The notes under the pieces were generated by a model that saw nothing but the letters and a program-made list of their open reading frames with translations, made no database searches and was not told the origin of the DNA. This document shows, in pieces, positions 1 to 6,209 of a stretch of DNA of 6,274 bases (its first letter is position 1; every line of letters starts with the position of its first letter). A program made the position numbers and the translations under genes. Location of the stretch: the NCBI GenBank assembly GCA_021786815.1, contig JAJYMR010000171.1, positions 1 through 6,274 of the forward strand. Direction: 5' to 3'. This stretch comes from Deltaproteobacteria bacterium. Lineage in GTDB: Bacteria > Desulfobacterota > Binatia > Binatales > Binataceae.

Positions 1-408
1 CGCGTCGCGCTCGCTGCTTGATTTGAGCGTCACGACCAGCGCTCCGCCGGAATTCATCGCGATACTGTCGAAGGGGATTTTGTTCTGGTTGAGCTCGGCC
101 TTCAGGTCGTCGCCGCGCCGTCTGAGCTGGTTCTTCACCGCGTCGTCGAGTTTGACGCCGAGCAGCAGATGAGTGCCGCCCTGCAGGTCCAGTCCGAGCT
201 GGATTTTCGAGGTTGGAAGATAACCTTTCCACCAATCCGGCAAATTCGGGTTGAAACTCGGCACCATCAGGAACAGCGAGACCACGGTCAGCAACGCCGC
301 CAGGTAAAGACGGGTCTTGCCGCTGCCGCCGGTCAGATGCAGGTAAAGGACGGCAACCGCGATCGAGAGGATAATCAGTATCGGAGCGAAACTTTGACCT
401 GTTTCCAC
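1..408 (-). CDS. secD: Protein translocase subunit SecD, N-terminal part (cut by window edge)
   Basis: SecD works with SecF as an inner-membrane accessory of the SecYEG translocon and uses the proton motive force to complete protein export. Only the first 136 codons are visible; the gene continues past position 1. The key sign is the SecD D1 motif LGLDLQGGTHLLL at about residues 71-83, preceded by a Trp-rich juxtamembrane stretch (LPDWWKGYLP, about 56-65). I chose GTG at 408 because an in-frame TAA sits directly upstream (409-411) and the next ATG (residue 48) would remove the membrane anchor. No clear Shine-Dalgarno is seen. Two hydrophobic segments precede the motif (about 7-25 and 34-49), joined by a short basic loop with K31 and R33; many SecD proteins have only one helix there. 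It lies 34 bases downstream of yajC in the same orientation, the usual order. Confidence 0.93.
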   Translation of the reverse strand, partial: METGQSFAPILIILSIAVAVLYLHLTGGSGKTRLYLAALLTVVSLFLMVPSFNPNLPDWWKGYLPTSKIQLGLDLQGGTHLLLGVKLDDAVKNQLRRRGDDLKAELNQNKIPFDSIAMNSGGALVVTLKSSSERDA

Positions 409-442
409 TTAAGCTATCACCGTACTTTTCGCGCCGGCGCCT

Positions 443-805
443 CTAGGCCTGCTCTCCCTTGTCCTTCTTCGACGCCGGGGTTTTACCGTAGCTTGAAAGC
501 GCCGCTATCTGCGACCGTTCGACCCGCACGCGCACGTTAGGGGCAATCTCGACCACCAAAACCCGGTCGCCGATCTCGGTCACCCGTCCGATAAGCCCGC
601 CCGTCGTGACGACTTCGTCGTTGCGCTTGAGCGAACTCACCATTCTGGCATGCTCTGCCGCCTTTTTCGTCTGCGGTCGGATTATCAGGAAGTAAAAGAT
701 GCCGAACAGCAGGGCAAGCGGGATGACGGTGGTGAACAACACCTCCTGCGTGCCACCCTGGGCGTTTGCGGCCTGCTGGGCCAGTGCGATTCCCTCGAAA
801 AACAT
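443..805 (-). CDS. yajC: Sec translocon accessory protein YajC
   Basis: YajC is a small single-span inner-membrane protein that associates with the SecDF part of the Sec translocon. The 120-residue product has the family's usual size and layout: a short N-terminal stretch, one transmembrane helix at about 22-42 ending in IIRPQ, then a cytoplasmic domain. That domain carries the family signature around NDEVVTTGGLIG (62-73) and a beta-rich segment VRVRVERSQI (91-100). The tail is short and Lys-rich. The ATG at 805 shares one base with the tgt stop (TGATG), so translation is probably coupled to tgt; no independent Shine-Dalgarno is evident. The stop is TAG. secD follows after 34 bases, giving the common tgt-yajC-secD arrangement. 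Confidence 0.96.
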   Translation of the reverse strand: MFFEGIALAQQAANAQGGTQEVLFTTVIPLALLFGIFYFLIIRPQTKKAAEHARMVSSLKRNDEVVTTGGLIGRVTEIGDRVLVVEIAPNVRVRVERSQIAALSSYGKTPASKKDKGEQA

Positions 806-1953
806 CAGTTTTCGTCCAGTTCGGAACCGTTTTCGCCGCCGGAAAGCCGGCCGAGCCAGCCCTCCGCGAACGTACGGAAAGTGCCCGATGCGATAGCAGC
901 TTGGGCCTCGCGCATCAAGCGTCCATAAAAGTACAGATTATGCTCGGTAAGAGCACGCGCCGCGAGTATCTCGCCCGCCATATACAAATGTCGCAGATAG
1001 GCGCGCGTGAAGCTCGTGCAGGCGCGGCAATCGCAACCCTCGTCCAGCGGACGGCGGTCGCGCGCGTTCTCCGAGCGCTTTATCAGCACCCGTCCCGCGC
1101 TCGTGAACGCACATCCGTTGCGCGCGTTGCGGGTCGGGAGGACGCAATCGAACATGTCGAAGCCCATCCCGACGGCCCTGAGCAGGTCCGAAGGCGTCCC
1201 GACGCCCATCAGGTAGCGCGGGCGGCCGTCCGGCAGCATCGAGGCCGTCAGCGCCGCCATCTCTAGCATCGCTTCCTTCGGCTCCCCGACCGATAGCCCG
1301 CCCGCCGCAAACCCGTCGAAGCCGAGCGAGGTTATCTGCCGCGCGCTCGTCGTGCGCAGATCCGCATACACGCTTCCCTGAACGATTCCGAAAAGCGCCT
1401 GCGTCTCACTGCGCCGCGCTTCGAGGCATCGCTCCGCCCATCGCGCGGTCAGCTCCAGCGAATGCTTCGCGCGCTCGCGCTCGGCCGGATACGGCGTGCA
1501 CTCGTCGAGCGCCATCATGATATCCGAACCCAATTGCTCCTGGGTTTCGACCGCGCTCTCGGGCGTCAGCATGAGCGGCGCGCCGTCCAGATGCGATCGA
1601 AAGCGGATCCCCTCCTCCTTTATCGAATTGATCTTCGCGAGACTCATCGCCTGGAAGCCGCCCGAGTCGGTCAGCACCGCGCCGGGAAATCCCATGAAGC
1701 GCGCGACGCCGCCCATCTCGCGAACCAGTTCCGGCCCGGGCCGAATCGCAAGATGGTACGCGTTGGCGAGCACCATCCTGTAGCCCATCCGCCAAAGCTC
1801 ATCGGGCGCCATCGCCTTGACAGCGGCCTGCGTGCCGACGGGCATGAACGCGGGAGTTGCGACCTCGCCGTGCGGAGTCACAAGGCGACCGGTGCGCGCG
1901 TCGCCGTCGCGCGCGGCGATCACAAGCTCGATGGGGCTTTTCGCGGGAACCAT
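805..1953 (-). CDS. tgt: Queuine tRNA-ribosyltransferase (tRNA-guanine transglycosylase)
   Basis: Cytoplasmic enzyme that swaps guanine-34 in tRNAs with GUN anticodons for preQ1, the committed step of queuosine formation on tRNA. The 382-residue length is normal. Visible motifs in order: PAFMPVGTQAAVKAM (34-48); TDSGGFQ (95-101) with the conserved Asp96; DECTPYP (150-156), whose Cys152 is typical of the bacterial preQ1-using type; GIVQGS; GGLSVGE (218-224); and FDCVLPTRNARNG (268-280), whose Asp269 matches the family's catalytic nucleophile. The zinc site is complete: Cys307, Cys309, Cys312 and His338, with the canonical spacing CxCx2Cx25H. The ATG overlaps the queA TGA by one base (TGATG), and its own TGA overlaps the yajC ATG in the same way. 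This implies an operon with coupled translation. QueA acts directly on the Tgt product. Motif roles come from family knowledge. Confidence 0.98.
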   Translation of the reverse strand: MVPAKSPIELVIAARDGDARTGRLVTPHGEVATPAFMPVGTQAAVKAMAPDELWRMGYRMVLANAYHLAIRPGPELVREMGGVARFMGFPGAVLTDSGGFQAMSLAKINSIKEEGIRFRSHLDGAPLMLTPESAVETQEQLGSDIMMALDECTPYPAERERAKHSLELTARWAERCLEARRSETQALFGIVQGSVYADLRTTSARQITSLGFDGFAAGGLSVGEPKEAMLEMAALTASMLPDGRPRYLMGVGTPSDLLRAVGMGFDMFDCVLPTRNARNGCAFTSAGRVLIKRSENARDRRPLDEGCDCRACTSFTRAYLRHLYMAGEILAARALTEHNLYFYGRLMREAQAAIASGTFRTFAEGWLGRLSGGENGSELDEN

Positions 1954-2972
1954 CAGAGGATAAGCATCGCGTCGCCGTAACTCAGGAAGCGGTAGCGATG
2001 GCGCATCGCCTCGCGATACGCGTCAAGCACAAGCTCCCGCCCCGCAAGCGCCATCACCAGCGCCAGCGGCGTGCTGCGCGGCATATGGAAATTCGTCACC
2101 ATCGCGTCCACCAGCTTGAAGCGGAATCCCGGGAAAATGAAGAGCCCGGTGAAACCGTCGAGGTCTCCGGTCACCGCGTAGGATTCGAGCGTGCGAACGC
2201 AACTCGTTCCGACCGCGACGACCCGTCCGCCCGTGCGCTTCGCATAATCGAGCGCCTCGGCGGTCTCGCGCGGAATCGTGTACCACTCGGCTTCCATCGA
2301 ATGGCCTTCGACTTCGGATGCGCGCAGCGGCGCGAACGTGCCCGGCCCGATATGGAGCGTTACGAACGCGCGGCGTACTCCAACGCGCGCAAGCTCGGCG
2401 AAGGTTTCCTCCGTGAAATGCAGTCCCGCGGTCGGCGCTGCGATCGCGCCCTCGTGCTCGGCGTAAACCGTCTGGTAATCGTCGAAGTCGCTCGGATTCA
2501 CGTCGCGCCGGATATAGTGCGGTAGCGCGAGCGTTCCGGCCCCGTGGATGAGTTGATCGATCGAAACATCGCCTTCGCTTTCGACGATCGCGCGTCCAGG
2601 CCGCGCGTATCCCGCGATTCGGAGCGCGCCGCCGCCGTCAAGCGTAAGCCGCGCGCCGGGCTTGAGTGGGCGATGCGCCCGGATCATCGCGAGCCACGCG
2701 CCCGGCCGCTCGGTCATCGGGCGCACCATCAGAAGCTCGACCTGCCCGCCCGATTCCTTGCGCGCGAAGATCCGCGCCGGAACCACGCGCGTGTCGTTAA
2801 GAATCAGCAGGTCGCCTTCGCCAAGATGGCGCGCGAGTTTGTAGAAGCGGGAATGCTCGAAGGTGCGGCGCTTTCGATCGACGACGAGAAGGCGCGCCTG
2901 GTCGCGGTCGGCGAGCGGCTCCTGCGCGATCAGCTCTTCGGGGAGCTCGTAATCAAGTTCTTCAAGACGCAT
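1953..2972 (-). CDS. queA: S-adenosylmethionine:tRNA ribosyltransferase-isomerase QueA
   Basis: QueA transfers and rearranges the ribosyl group of S-adenosylmethionine onto preQ1-modified tRNA, giving epoxyqueuosine, the step after Tgt. The 339-residue product is full length. Family motifs are intact: start MRLEELDYELPEELIAQEP; LNDTRVVPARI (58-68); APTAGLHFTEE (179-189); HIGPGTFAPL (207-216); VGTSCVRTLES (254-264); a long conserved block at 278-303 including FPGFRFKLVDAMVTNFHMP; and FLSYGDAMLI at the C-terminus. ATG at 2972 is the first start after an in-frame TGA upstream. I see no convincing Shine-Dalgarno just before it; the leader there is T-rich. It is the first gene of the queA-tgt-yajC-secD cluster, and its TGA overlaps the tgt ATG. 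Confidence 0.98.
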   Translation of the reverse strand: MRLEELDYELPEELIAQEPLADRDQARLLVVDRKRRTFEHSRFYKLARHLGEGDLLILNDTRVVPARIFARKESGGQVELLMVRPMTERPGAWLAMIRAHRPLKPGARLTLDGGGALRIAGYARPGRAIVESEGDVSIDQLIHGAGTLALPHYIRRDVNPSDFDDYQTVYAEHEGAIAAPTAGLHFTEETFAELARVGVRRAFVTLHIGPGTFAPLRASEVEGHSMEAEWYTIPRETAEALDYAKRTGGRVVAVGTSCVRTLESYAVTGDLDGFTGLFIFPGFRFKLVDAMVTNFHMPRSTPLALVMALAGRELVLDAYREAMRHRYRFLSYGDAMLIL

Positions 2973-3004
2973 CTGCGAACGAAAATGAAGAAATCGTTCC
3001 CATC

Positions 3005-3013
3005 AGCATAACA
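3005..3013 (-). promoter_or_regulatory. Candidate extended -10 promoter element for the queA operon
   Basis: On the minus strand this reads TGTTATGCT, which fits an extended -10 (TGnTATnnT). Transcription would start near 2998 and leave a leader of roughly 25 bases before the queA ATG at 2972. No good -35 hexamer is visible at 16-18 bases, which extended -10 promoters can tolerate. The match is short and could be chance. The 2973-3081 gap holds no convincing terminator hairpin for the gene ending at 3082 and no recognisable preQ1 riboswitch. Confidence 0.3.
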
Positions 3014-3081
3014 TCCCGAATGACCCCTCGCGCCATGGGCATCGTAGCGCTGGTCCGAACGCGGAGAAGCAGCGCGGCGTC

Positions 3082-4005
3082 TCATTCGTCACCGCCTTTG
3101 CGGCGCTCGATGTCACGTGCGATCGCGGCCGGCAGCACCCGCTTGAACTCGCGCACCTCCTTTTCGTGGCCGCCGATATCATAGAAGGTCGCGAGCGCGC
3201 ACTGCAGGACCTGCGGGTCGTCGCTGTTCATCCACTGGTAGGCCTGATTCAGGCCTGCGGTCGAGTCGCGCCCAAGCACGCGAAGAATCTTGTCTTTGAC
3301 GGCCGTGAAACGGGCGAGCGCGCCTGGATTTCCGTCGCCCTCCGCCGCTTTCTGCTGCAGCATGCCGATCGTTCGGTTGAGGTTGGGCAAAATCTCCGTG
3401 TCGTAGTAGCTCGGAAAATCGCGGCTGGCTTCGAGGTACCTGGTCGAAACCTCAATGGACCGAGGACCCGGTCTCACGCCCGGTAAGTGGGAGACCGCCT
3501 CGACATACCTTCCGTTCTCGGGACGGTAAATCGCTGGCCAGAGCGGCTCGGCTGTGGTCGGCGTCCAGGCGCCTTCCTGGCCAACCGCAGTTGGAATGAT
3601 CAACTCGTCCACACCGTTTCCGTTGAGGTCCCGAAGCATCGCCTTGAGACCGCCCATCATTTTCCAACCCTCAAGCTCCTGAATCGCCAGGCCGTCCCCG
3701 CTGCCGTGGTTGTAAATCCAGAGCGTATAGAACCCGCGTCCGCTGACATCCAACGCCACGACGAGTTCGGTTTTGCCCCCGCCGACCTTCGCCCAGGCGA
3801 AGTCCACGACCTGGTTGGGCGCTATTCCCGCCGAGACGCGTGGGCGGGTAGTGTTTACGAATTTGGCGACCGCAGCCAAGTCAGCGCCGCGCAAAGCATC
3901 AACGTTCGCTTGGCTCCAGGGTACCCTGCCGACGCACACCCGGTCGGCATGAGCGGGCACAGAGAACGCGAGGACTATAGCGGCCAAAAAGGGAATCCTT
4001 CTCAT
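3082..4005 (-). CDS. Exported protein with FG-GAP/EF-hand-like calcium loop, function unknown
   Basis: A 307-residue protein I cannot name. It starts with a clear Sec signal peptide: basic MRR, a hydrophobic core at about 4-16, and a likely AHA cleavage site after Ala20, so it is probably periplasmic or secreted. Residues about 65-175 look beta-rich. They contain DLNGNGVDEL (126-135), with Asp126, Asn128, Asn130 and Asp133 spaced like the calcium loop of FG-GAP/VCBS-type repeats; only one good copy is seen. Residues about 185-307 look helical and charged, with a Lys/Arg-rich end. The mature chain has two cysteines, Cys24 and Cys269, which could form a disulfide. The ATG at 4005 has a GGAG Shine-Dalgarno at 4013-4016, 7 bases away. 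The broken lysozyme-like gene ends 21 bases upstream, so the two were probably co-transcribed, and the IS insertion may affect its expression. The gene itself appears intact. Calcium binding is inferred. Confidence 0.8.
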   Translation of the reverse strand: MRRIPFLAAIVLAFSVPAHADRVCVGRVPWSQANVDALRGADLAAVAKFVNTTRPRVSAGIAPNQVVDFAWAKVGGGKTELVVALDVSGRGFYTLWIYNHGSGDGLAIQELEGWKMMGGLKAMLRDLNGNGVDELIIPTAVGQEGAWTPTTAEPLWPAIYRPENGRYVEAVSHLPGVRPGPRSIEVSTRYLEASRDFPSYYDTEILPNLNRTIGMLQQKAAEGDGNPGALARFTAVKDKILRVLGRDSTAGLNQAYQWMNSDDPQVLQCALATFYDIGGHEKEVREFKRVLPAAIARDIERRKGGDE

Positions 4006-4012
4006 GATTGCA

Positions 4013-4016
4013 CTCC
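4013..4016 (-). promoter_or_regulatory. Ribosome binding site for the exported FG-GAP-like protein
   Basis: The minus strand reads GGAG, 7 bases before the ATG at 4005. This supports that start, which also places the signal peptide exactly at the N-terminus. The site lies in the 21-base gap after the restored stop (4027-4029) of the upstream broken gene. Confidence 0.6.
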
Positions 4017-4026
4017 GTGCGCTTCG

Positions 4027-4838
4027 CTATTGCGGTATCGTTTCTGCTCTCACATCATCGGCATAAGTCGTACCGCCGGGGTTGCCTGTGTAATTCTCCG
4101 TCCATTGCCAGCCGGTCGAGCAGTTGTCCTTGCTGTCACGGTGCCTGCACAGTTTGGAGTGTAGTACTGTTGGTTTAGCCCCGTCTTGGCGGACGGCCCG
4201 TAGAGGACCAGCGCCATATTCTCGAGCTGGTAGCCCGTAAGCGTGGGAAGCGCCCCTCTCGGGTACTGGCTCATGATTTGTTTTTCGAGGCTGGCAGCCG
4301 TCTGCATTCTGTTACTCTTCGTGCTGTACTCTGCCGGAGGCGTGCCGCTGAACAGCCCTACGCCGTCGGCGGCGTCCGTGACCCAATTCCATGCGTTGGG
4401 ATCCGACCCCTGATCGGCATCCGTCATCACCTGCATCAGGCCTATGTGAGTACCCCCATCGGTACCTATGCAGCTCCCGTTGTTGTCATACACCCCGGGC
4501 TCTTCGGGCCACTTGGCCAGGGTGTTGTAGGTTGCATCGAGGCTCCACAGGTCGGGATATCCGTTGCATACCGCCGGCGTCTGGAACTGGGCGTAGGAGC
4601 TTTCCTTCGCCGCGACCTGAGCCATGAGACCCGGCGTGCCCGTGCCGTCCGACGGATAGCTCTTGCTATTCGGATATGACTGAGGCGACGAAGAGGAAGC
4701 GCCCGCGAGCTGGCTGGTGATCGTGGAATTGAGAATCCCGTCCCCCGGGCCCTCGATGTAGAACGTTACGCAATCCTGCACGGTGCTGCCGTCACTGAGC
4801 GTGGTCTGTGCGGTTACGTTCACCTGCCCGCCCTCGGA
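4027..4838 (-). pseudogene. Lysozyme / soluble lytic transglycosylase-like domain, 3' part of a broken exported-protein gene
   Basis: The longest open frame is 4050-4823 (257 codons from a GTG), but both ends are damaged. Upstream the same frame continues through a TAG at 4839-4841. Downstream, after codon 224 (about 4152), the frame turns into low-quality sequence rich in Arg, Pro and Met and stops at 4050. Adding one base there restores a natural-looking tail with STGWQWTENYTG and TYADDVR, ending at a TAG at 4027-4029. Residues 1-30 look like the end of an Ig-like beta domain, and 38-65 form a Ser/Pro/Gly linker. Residues about 66-224 carry motifs ordered as in GH23/SLT enzymes: KESSY with candidate catalytic Glu74, HIGLMQV (126-132), ENMALVLYG (201-209), and YADDV in the restored tail. 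If functional, the product would cleave peptidoglycan. The Glu assignment is inferred from motif order. Reinitiation at GTG 4823 (GAGGG just upstream) is possible, but the product would lack a signal peptide. Confidence 0.7.
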
Positions 4839-5033
4839 CTAGAAGGTCTCATAGCCCGGGGCCCCGCTGAGTGTTTGGAAGGACGGTCTTGGGTCCGTTA
4901 ACTCGGCGCCCACGTTGGGGTAGCCACTCGTAGCGTAGTATAGATTCACGTTCCAGGTTATGGGATTTCCGGTGTTAGTCCCCGCCAGGAATTCCACCGG
5001 GTCCGTAGCCGTATAGTTCTGGTCTGCCGCTAG
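4839..5033 (-). pseudogene. Ig-like beta-rich segment of the broken gene, between the IS insertion and the amber codon
   Basis: This open stretch runs from the IS insertion point to TAG at 4841-4839 and is in the same frame as the downstream lysozyme-like part, so both belong to one gene. The readable protein (starting LAADQNYTATDPVEFLAG, with Thr/Asn/Gly/Tyr-rich strands such as NPITWNVNLYYATSG) resembles an Ig-like or other beta-sandwich extracellular domain. After the amber codon the strand pattern continues (GGQVNVTAQTT, STVQDCVTFYIEG). A TTG inside the left inverted repeat (5048) could nominally start a 69-codon frame, but that is an artefact of the insertion. There is no natural start, so the 5' end lies beyond the IS element. 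Family not recognised. Confidence 0.65.
5030..5033. repeat. Target site duplication CTAG, left copy
   Basis: CTAG directly abuts the left inverted repeat and matches the copy at 6206-6209. A 4-bp YTAR target is characteristic of the IS5 group of the IS5 family. One copy would have been present in the gene before insertion. Confidence 0.85.
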
Positions 5034-5050
5034 GGAACCTCTGCACAAGT
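5034..5050 (+). repeat. IS left terminal inverted repeat
   Basis: The 17 bases GGAACCTCTGCACAAGT pair with the right end at 6189-6205, with one mismatch at the 15th base (A versus G). This is the transposase binding end. Confidence 0.9.
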
Positions 5051-5104
5051 TGATCGATTCGTGTACAAAGGAAACGGTGGATGGACGAGAGCGGAGGTGC
5101 GGTG

Positions 5105-6070
5105 ATGGGTAATCAGCGGACGTTTGCTTCCATGGCTTGGCAGGGCAAGGGGAAAGTGACTCGGCGCGAGCGGTTTCTGGCCGAGATGGACGCGGTGATC
5201 CCGTGGGCTCGGCTGCTTGCGCTGATCGAGCCCCACTACCCCAAAGCGGGACAAGGGCGCCAGCCGCTGGGGCTGGAGAAGATGCTGCGCATCTACTTCC
5301 TGCAACAGTGGTTCAACCTCTCGGACCCGCAGGCCGAAGACGCGATCTATGACAGCGAATCGATGCGGCGGTTTGCGCGAGTGGAACTGAGCGAGGAGGT
5401 GGTGCCGGATGAGACTACCATTCTTCGCTTTCGCCACCTGCTGGAGAAGCACGGGCTGACCCAGGCGATCTTCGACGCGGTCGCGGGCCTGCTCGAAGAG
5501 CGCCGGCTGCTGCTGCGCGCGGGGACCATCGTCGACGCCACCATCATTGCGGCGCCCGCTTCGACCAAGAACGCCACCGCCAGCCGCGACCCCGAGATGA
5601 AGCAGACCAGAAAGGGCAAGAACTGGCACTTCGGGATGAAGCTGCACATCGGGGCGGATAAGCGCGGGATCGTTCACCGCGTGACCGCCACCGACGCGGC
5701 GGCAGCCGACATCACCCAGTTGCCCGCGCTGCTCCATGGGCAGGAGCGCGAGGTCTTCGGCGATCAGGCCTACTGGAAGGAAGCCGACCGCAAGACCTTC
5801 GAGGCGCGGGGCGTGCGCTACCGGATCAATCGGCGGCCCAATCTCAAGCCGCTGAGCGAGCGCTGGCGGATGATCAACCGGGCGCGTTCGCGGACCCGCG
5901 CGTGCGGCGAGCACGCCTTTCGCGTGATCAAGCAGCTGTGGGGCTTCGCCAAGGTCAGATACCGCGGCCTGAAAAAGAACCTGTGCCGAGCGCAGACCAT
6001 GTTCGCGCTGGCCAATCTCTACCAAGTGCGCCGCGAGTTGCTCCCGGCCGCGGCGAGGTTCGCGCTGTAA
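5105..6070 (+). CDS. IS5-family DDE transposase
   Basis: Catalyses cut-and-paste style movement of the surrounding IS. From ATG at 5105 it is 321 residues. I prefer this start because GGAGG lies 7 bases upstream and because related transposases begin at an equivalent short, aromatic-containing N-terminus just before the TRRERFLAEMD segment. An in-frame ATG at 5081 (329 residues, AAGGA 8 bases upstream) is a credible alternative. Counting from the longer form, the parts are: N-terminal helical domain with PWARLLALIEPHYP (41-54) and MLRIYFLQQWFNLSDP (68-83); PDETTILRFRHLLE (109-122); first catalytic Asp152 in IVDATII; STKNATASRDPEM (161-173); second Asp228 in VFGDQAYW; and catalytic Glu277 in CGEHAFRVIK. 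Arg273 and Lys284 keep the R(3)E(6)K spacing; the usual Tyr position is Ser270. All three DDE residues and the C-terminus are intact, so it looks functional. Confidence 0.96.
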   Translation: MGNQRTFASMAWQGKGKVTRRERFLAEMDAVIPWARLLALIEPHYPKAGQGRQPLGLEKMLRIYFLQQWFNLSDPQAEDAIYDSESMRRFARVELSEEVVPDETTILRFRHLLEKHGLTQAIFDAVAGLLEERRLLLRAGTIVDATIIAAPASTKNATASRDPEMKQTRKGKNWHFGMKLHIGADKRGIVHRVTATDAAAADITQLPALLHGQEREVFGDQAYWKEADRKTFEARGVRYRINRRPNLKPLSERWRMINRARSRTRACGEHAFRVIKQLWGFAKVRYRGLKKNLCRAQTMFALANLYQVRRELLPAAARFAL

Positions 6071-6188
6071 GCGCAATCGAGCAGACCGTAAACGCTCGCG
6101 ACCCCTGCGAGCCACTTACAACCAGCCGCGCCGTCGCCGTTCCTTCTGATCATGCCCACTTCGATGCCGGAACGGTCCCTGCATCATG

Positions 6189-6205
6189 ACCTGTGCAGAG
6201 GTTCC
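6189..6205 (-). repeat. IS right terminal inverted repeat
   Basis: Reverse complement reads GGAACCTCTGCACAGGT, matching the left end at 16 of 17 positions. It marks the right edge of the element directly before CTAG. Confidence 0.9.
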
Positions 6206-6209
6206 CTAG
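6206..6209. repeat. Target site duplication CTAG, right copy
   Basis: Identical to the copy at 5030-5033 and directly abuts the right inverted repeat, as expected for an IS5-group insertion at a YTAR target. Confidence 0.85.

Larger units (their letters stand above)
5034..6205 (+). mobile_element. Complete IS5-family insertion sequence, 1172 bp
   Basis: The element is bounded by 17-bp inverted repeats (left GGAACCTCTGCACAAGT; right, reversed, GGAACCTCTGCACAGGT; 16 of 17 match) and flanked by a perfect CTAG duplication. It has one transposase gene on the plus strand, opposite to the gene it interrupts. The length of about 1.2 kb, YTAR-type target and DDE transposase type fit the IS5 group. 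Non-coding ends are short: 70 bases on the left before the chosen start and 135 bases on the right after the stop (118 before the right repeat), where I see no further gene. Intact ends, intact transposase and identical duplications suggest a recent and possibly still mobile copy. Confidence 0.95.

Noticed and set aside
169..540. Plus-strand open frame of 123 codons
   Set aside because: Antisense to secD and yajC, both supported by family motifs; the translation has no plausible protein character.
1857..2525. Plus-strand open frame of 222 codons opposite tgt/queA
   Set aside because: Antisense to two genes with complete conserved motifs; Arg/Ala-rich composition with no recognisable domain. 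The same applies to the plus-strand frames at 1462-1980, 766-1266, 2544-3011 and 3487-4164.
2973..3081. preQ1 riboswitch or strong terminator upstream of queA
   Set aside because: No preQ1-type stem with an A-rich tail pairing into a loop and no GC hairpin followed by a T run could be found by eye on the minus strand.
4145..4157. Programmed ribosomal frameshift
   Set aside because: No slippery heptamer or downstream structure was recognised, and the gene has other inactivating changes. A plain indel or sequencing error explains it better.
4839..4841. Genome-wide amber recoding or selenocysteine-type readthrough
   Set aside because: yajC appears to end normally in TAG, and the same broken gene carries other independent lesions, so a nonsense mutation is simpler.
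4839..5048. Separate small gene of 69 codons
   Set aside because: Its nominal TTG start lies inside the IS left inverted repeat and its frame continues past the TAG into the lysozyme-like segment. It is a remnant of the interrupted gene.
5030..6115. Long minus-strand open frame (361 codons) across the IS
   Set aside because: It lies wholly antisense to the well-supported transposase, runs through the left inverted repeat, and is rich in Arg/Leu/Pro/His as expected of an antisense frame in high-GC DNA. No family motif is seen.
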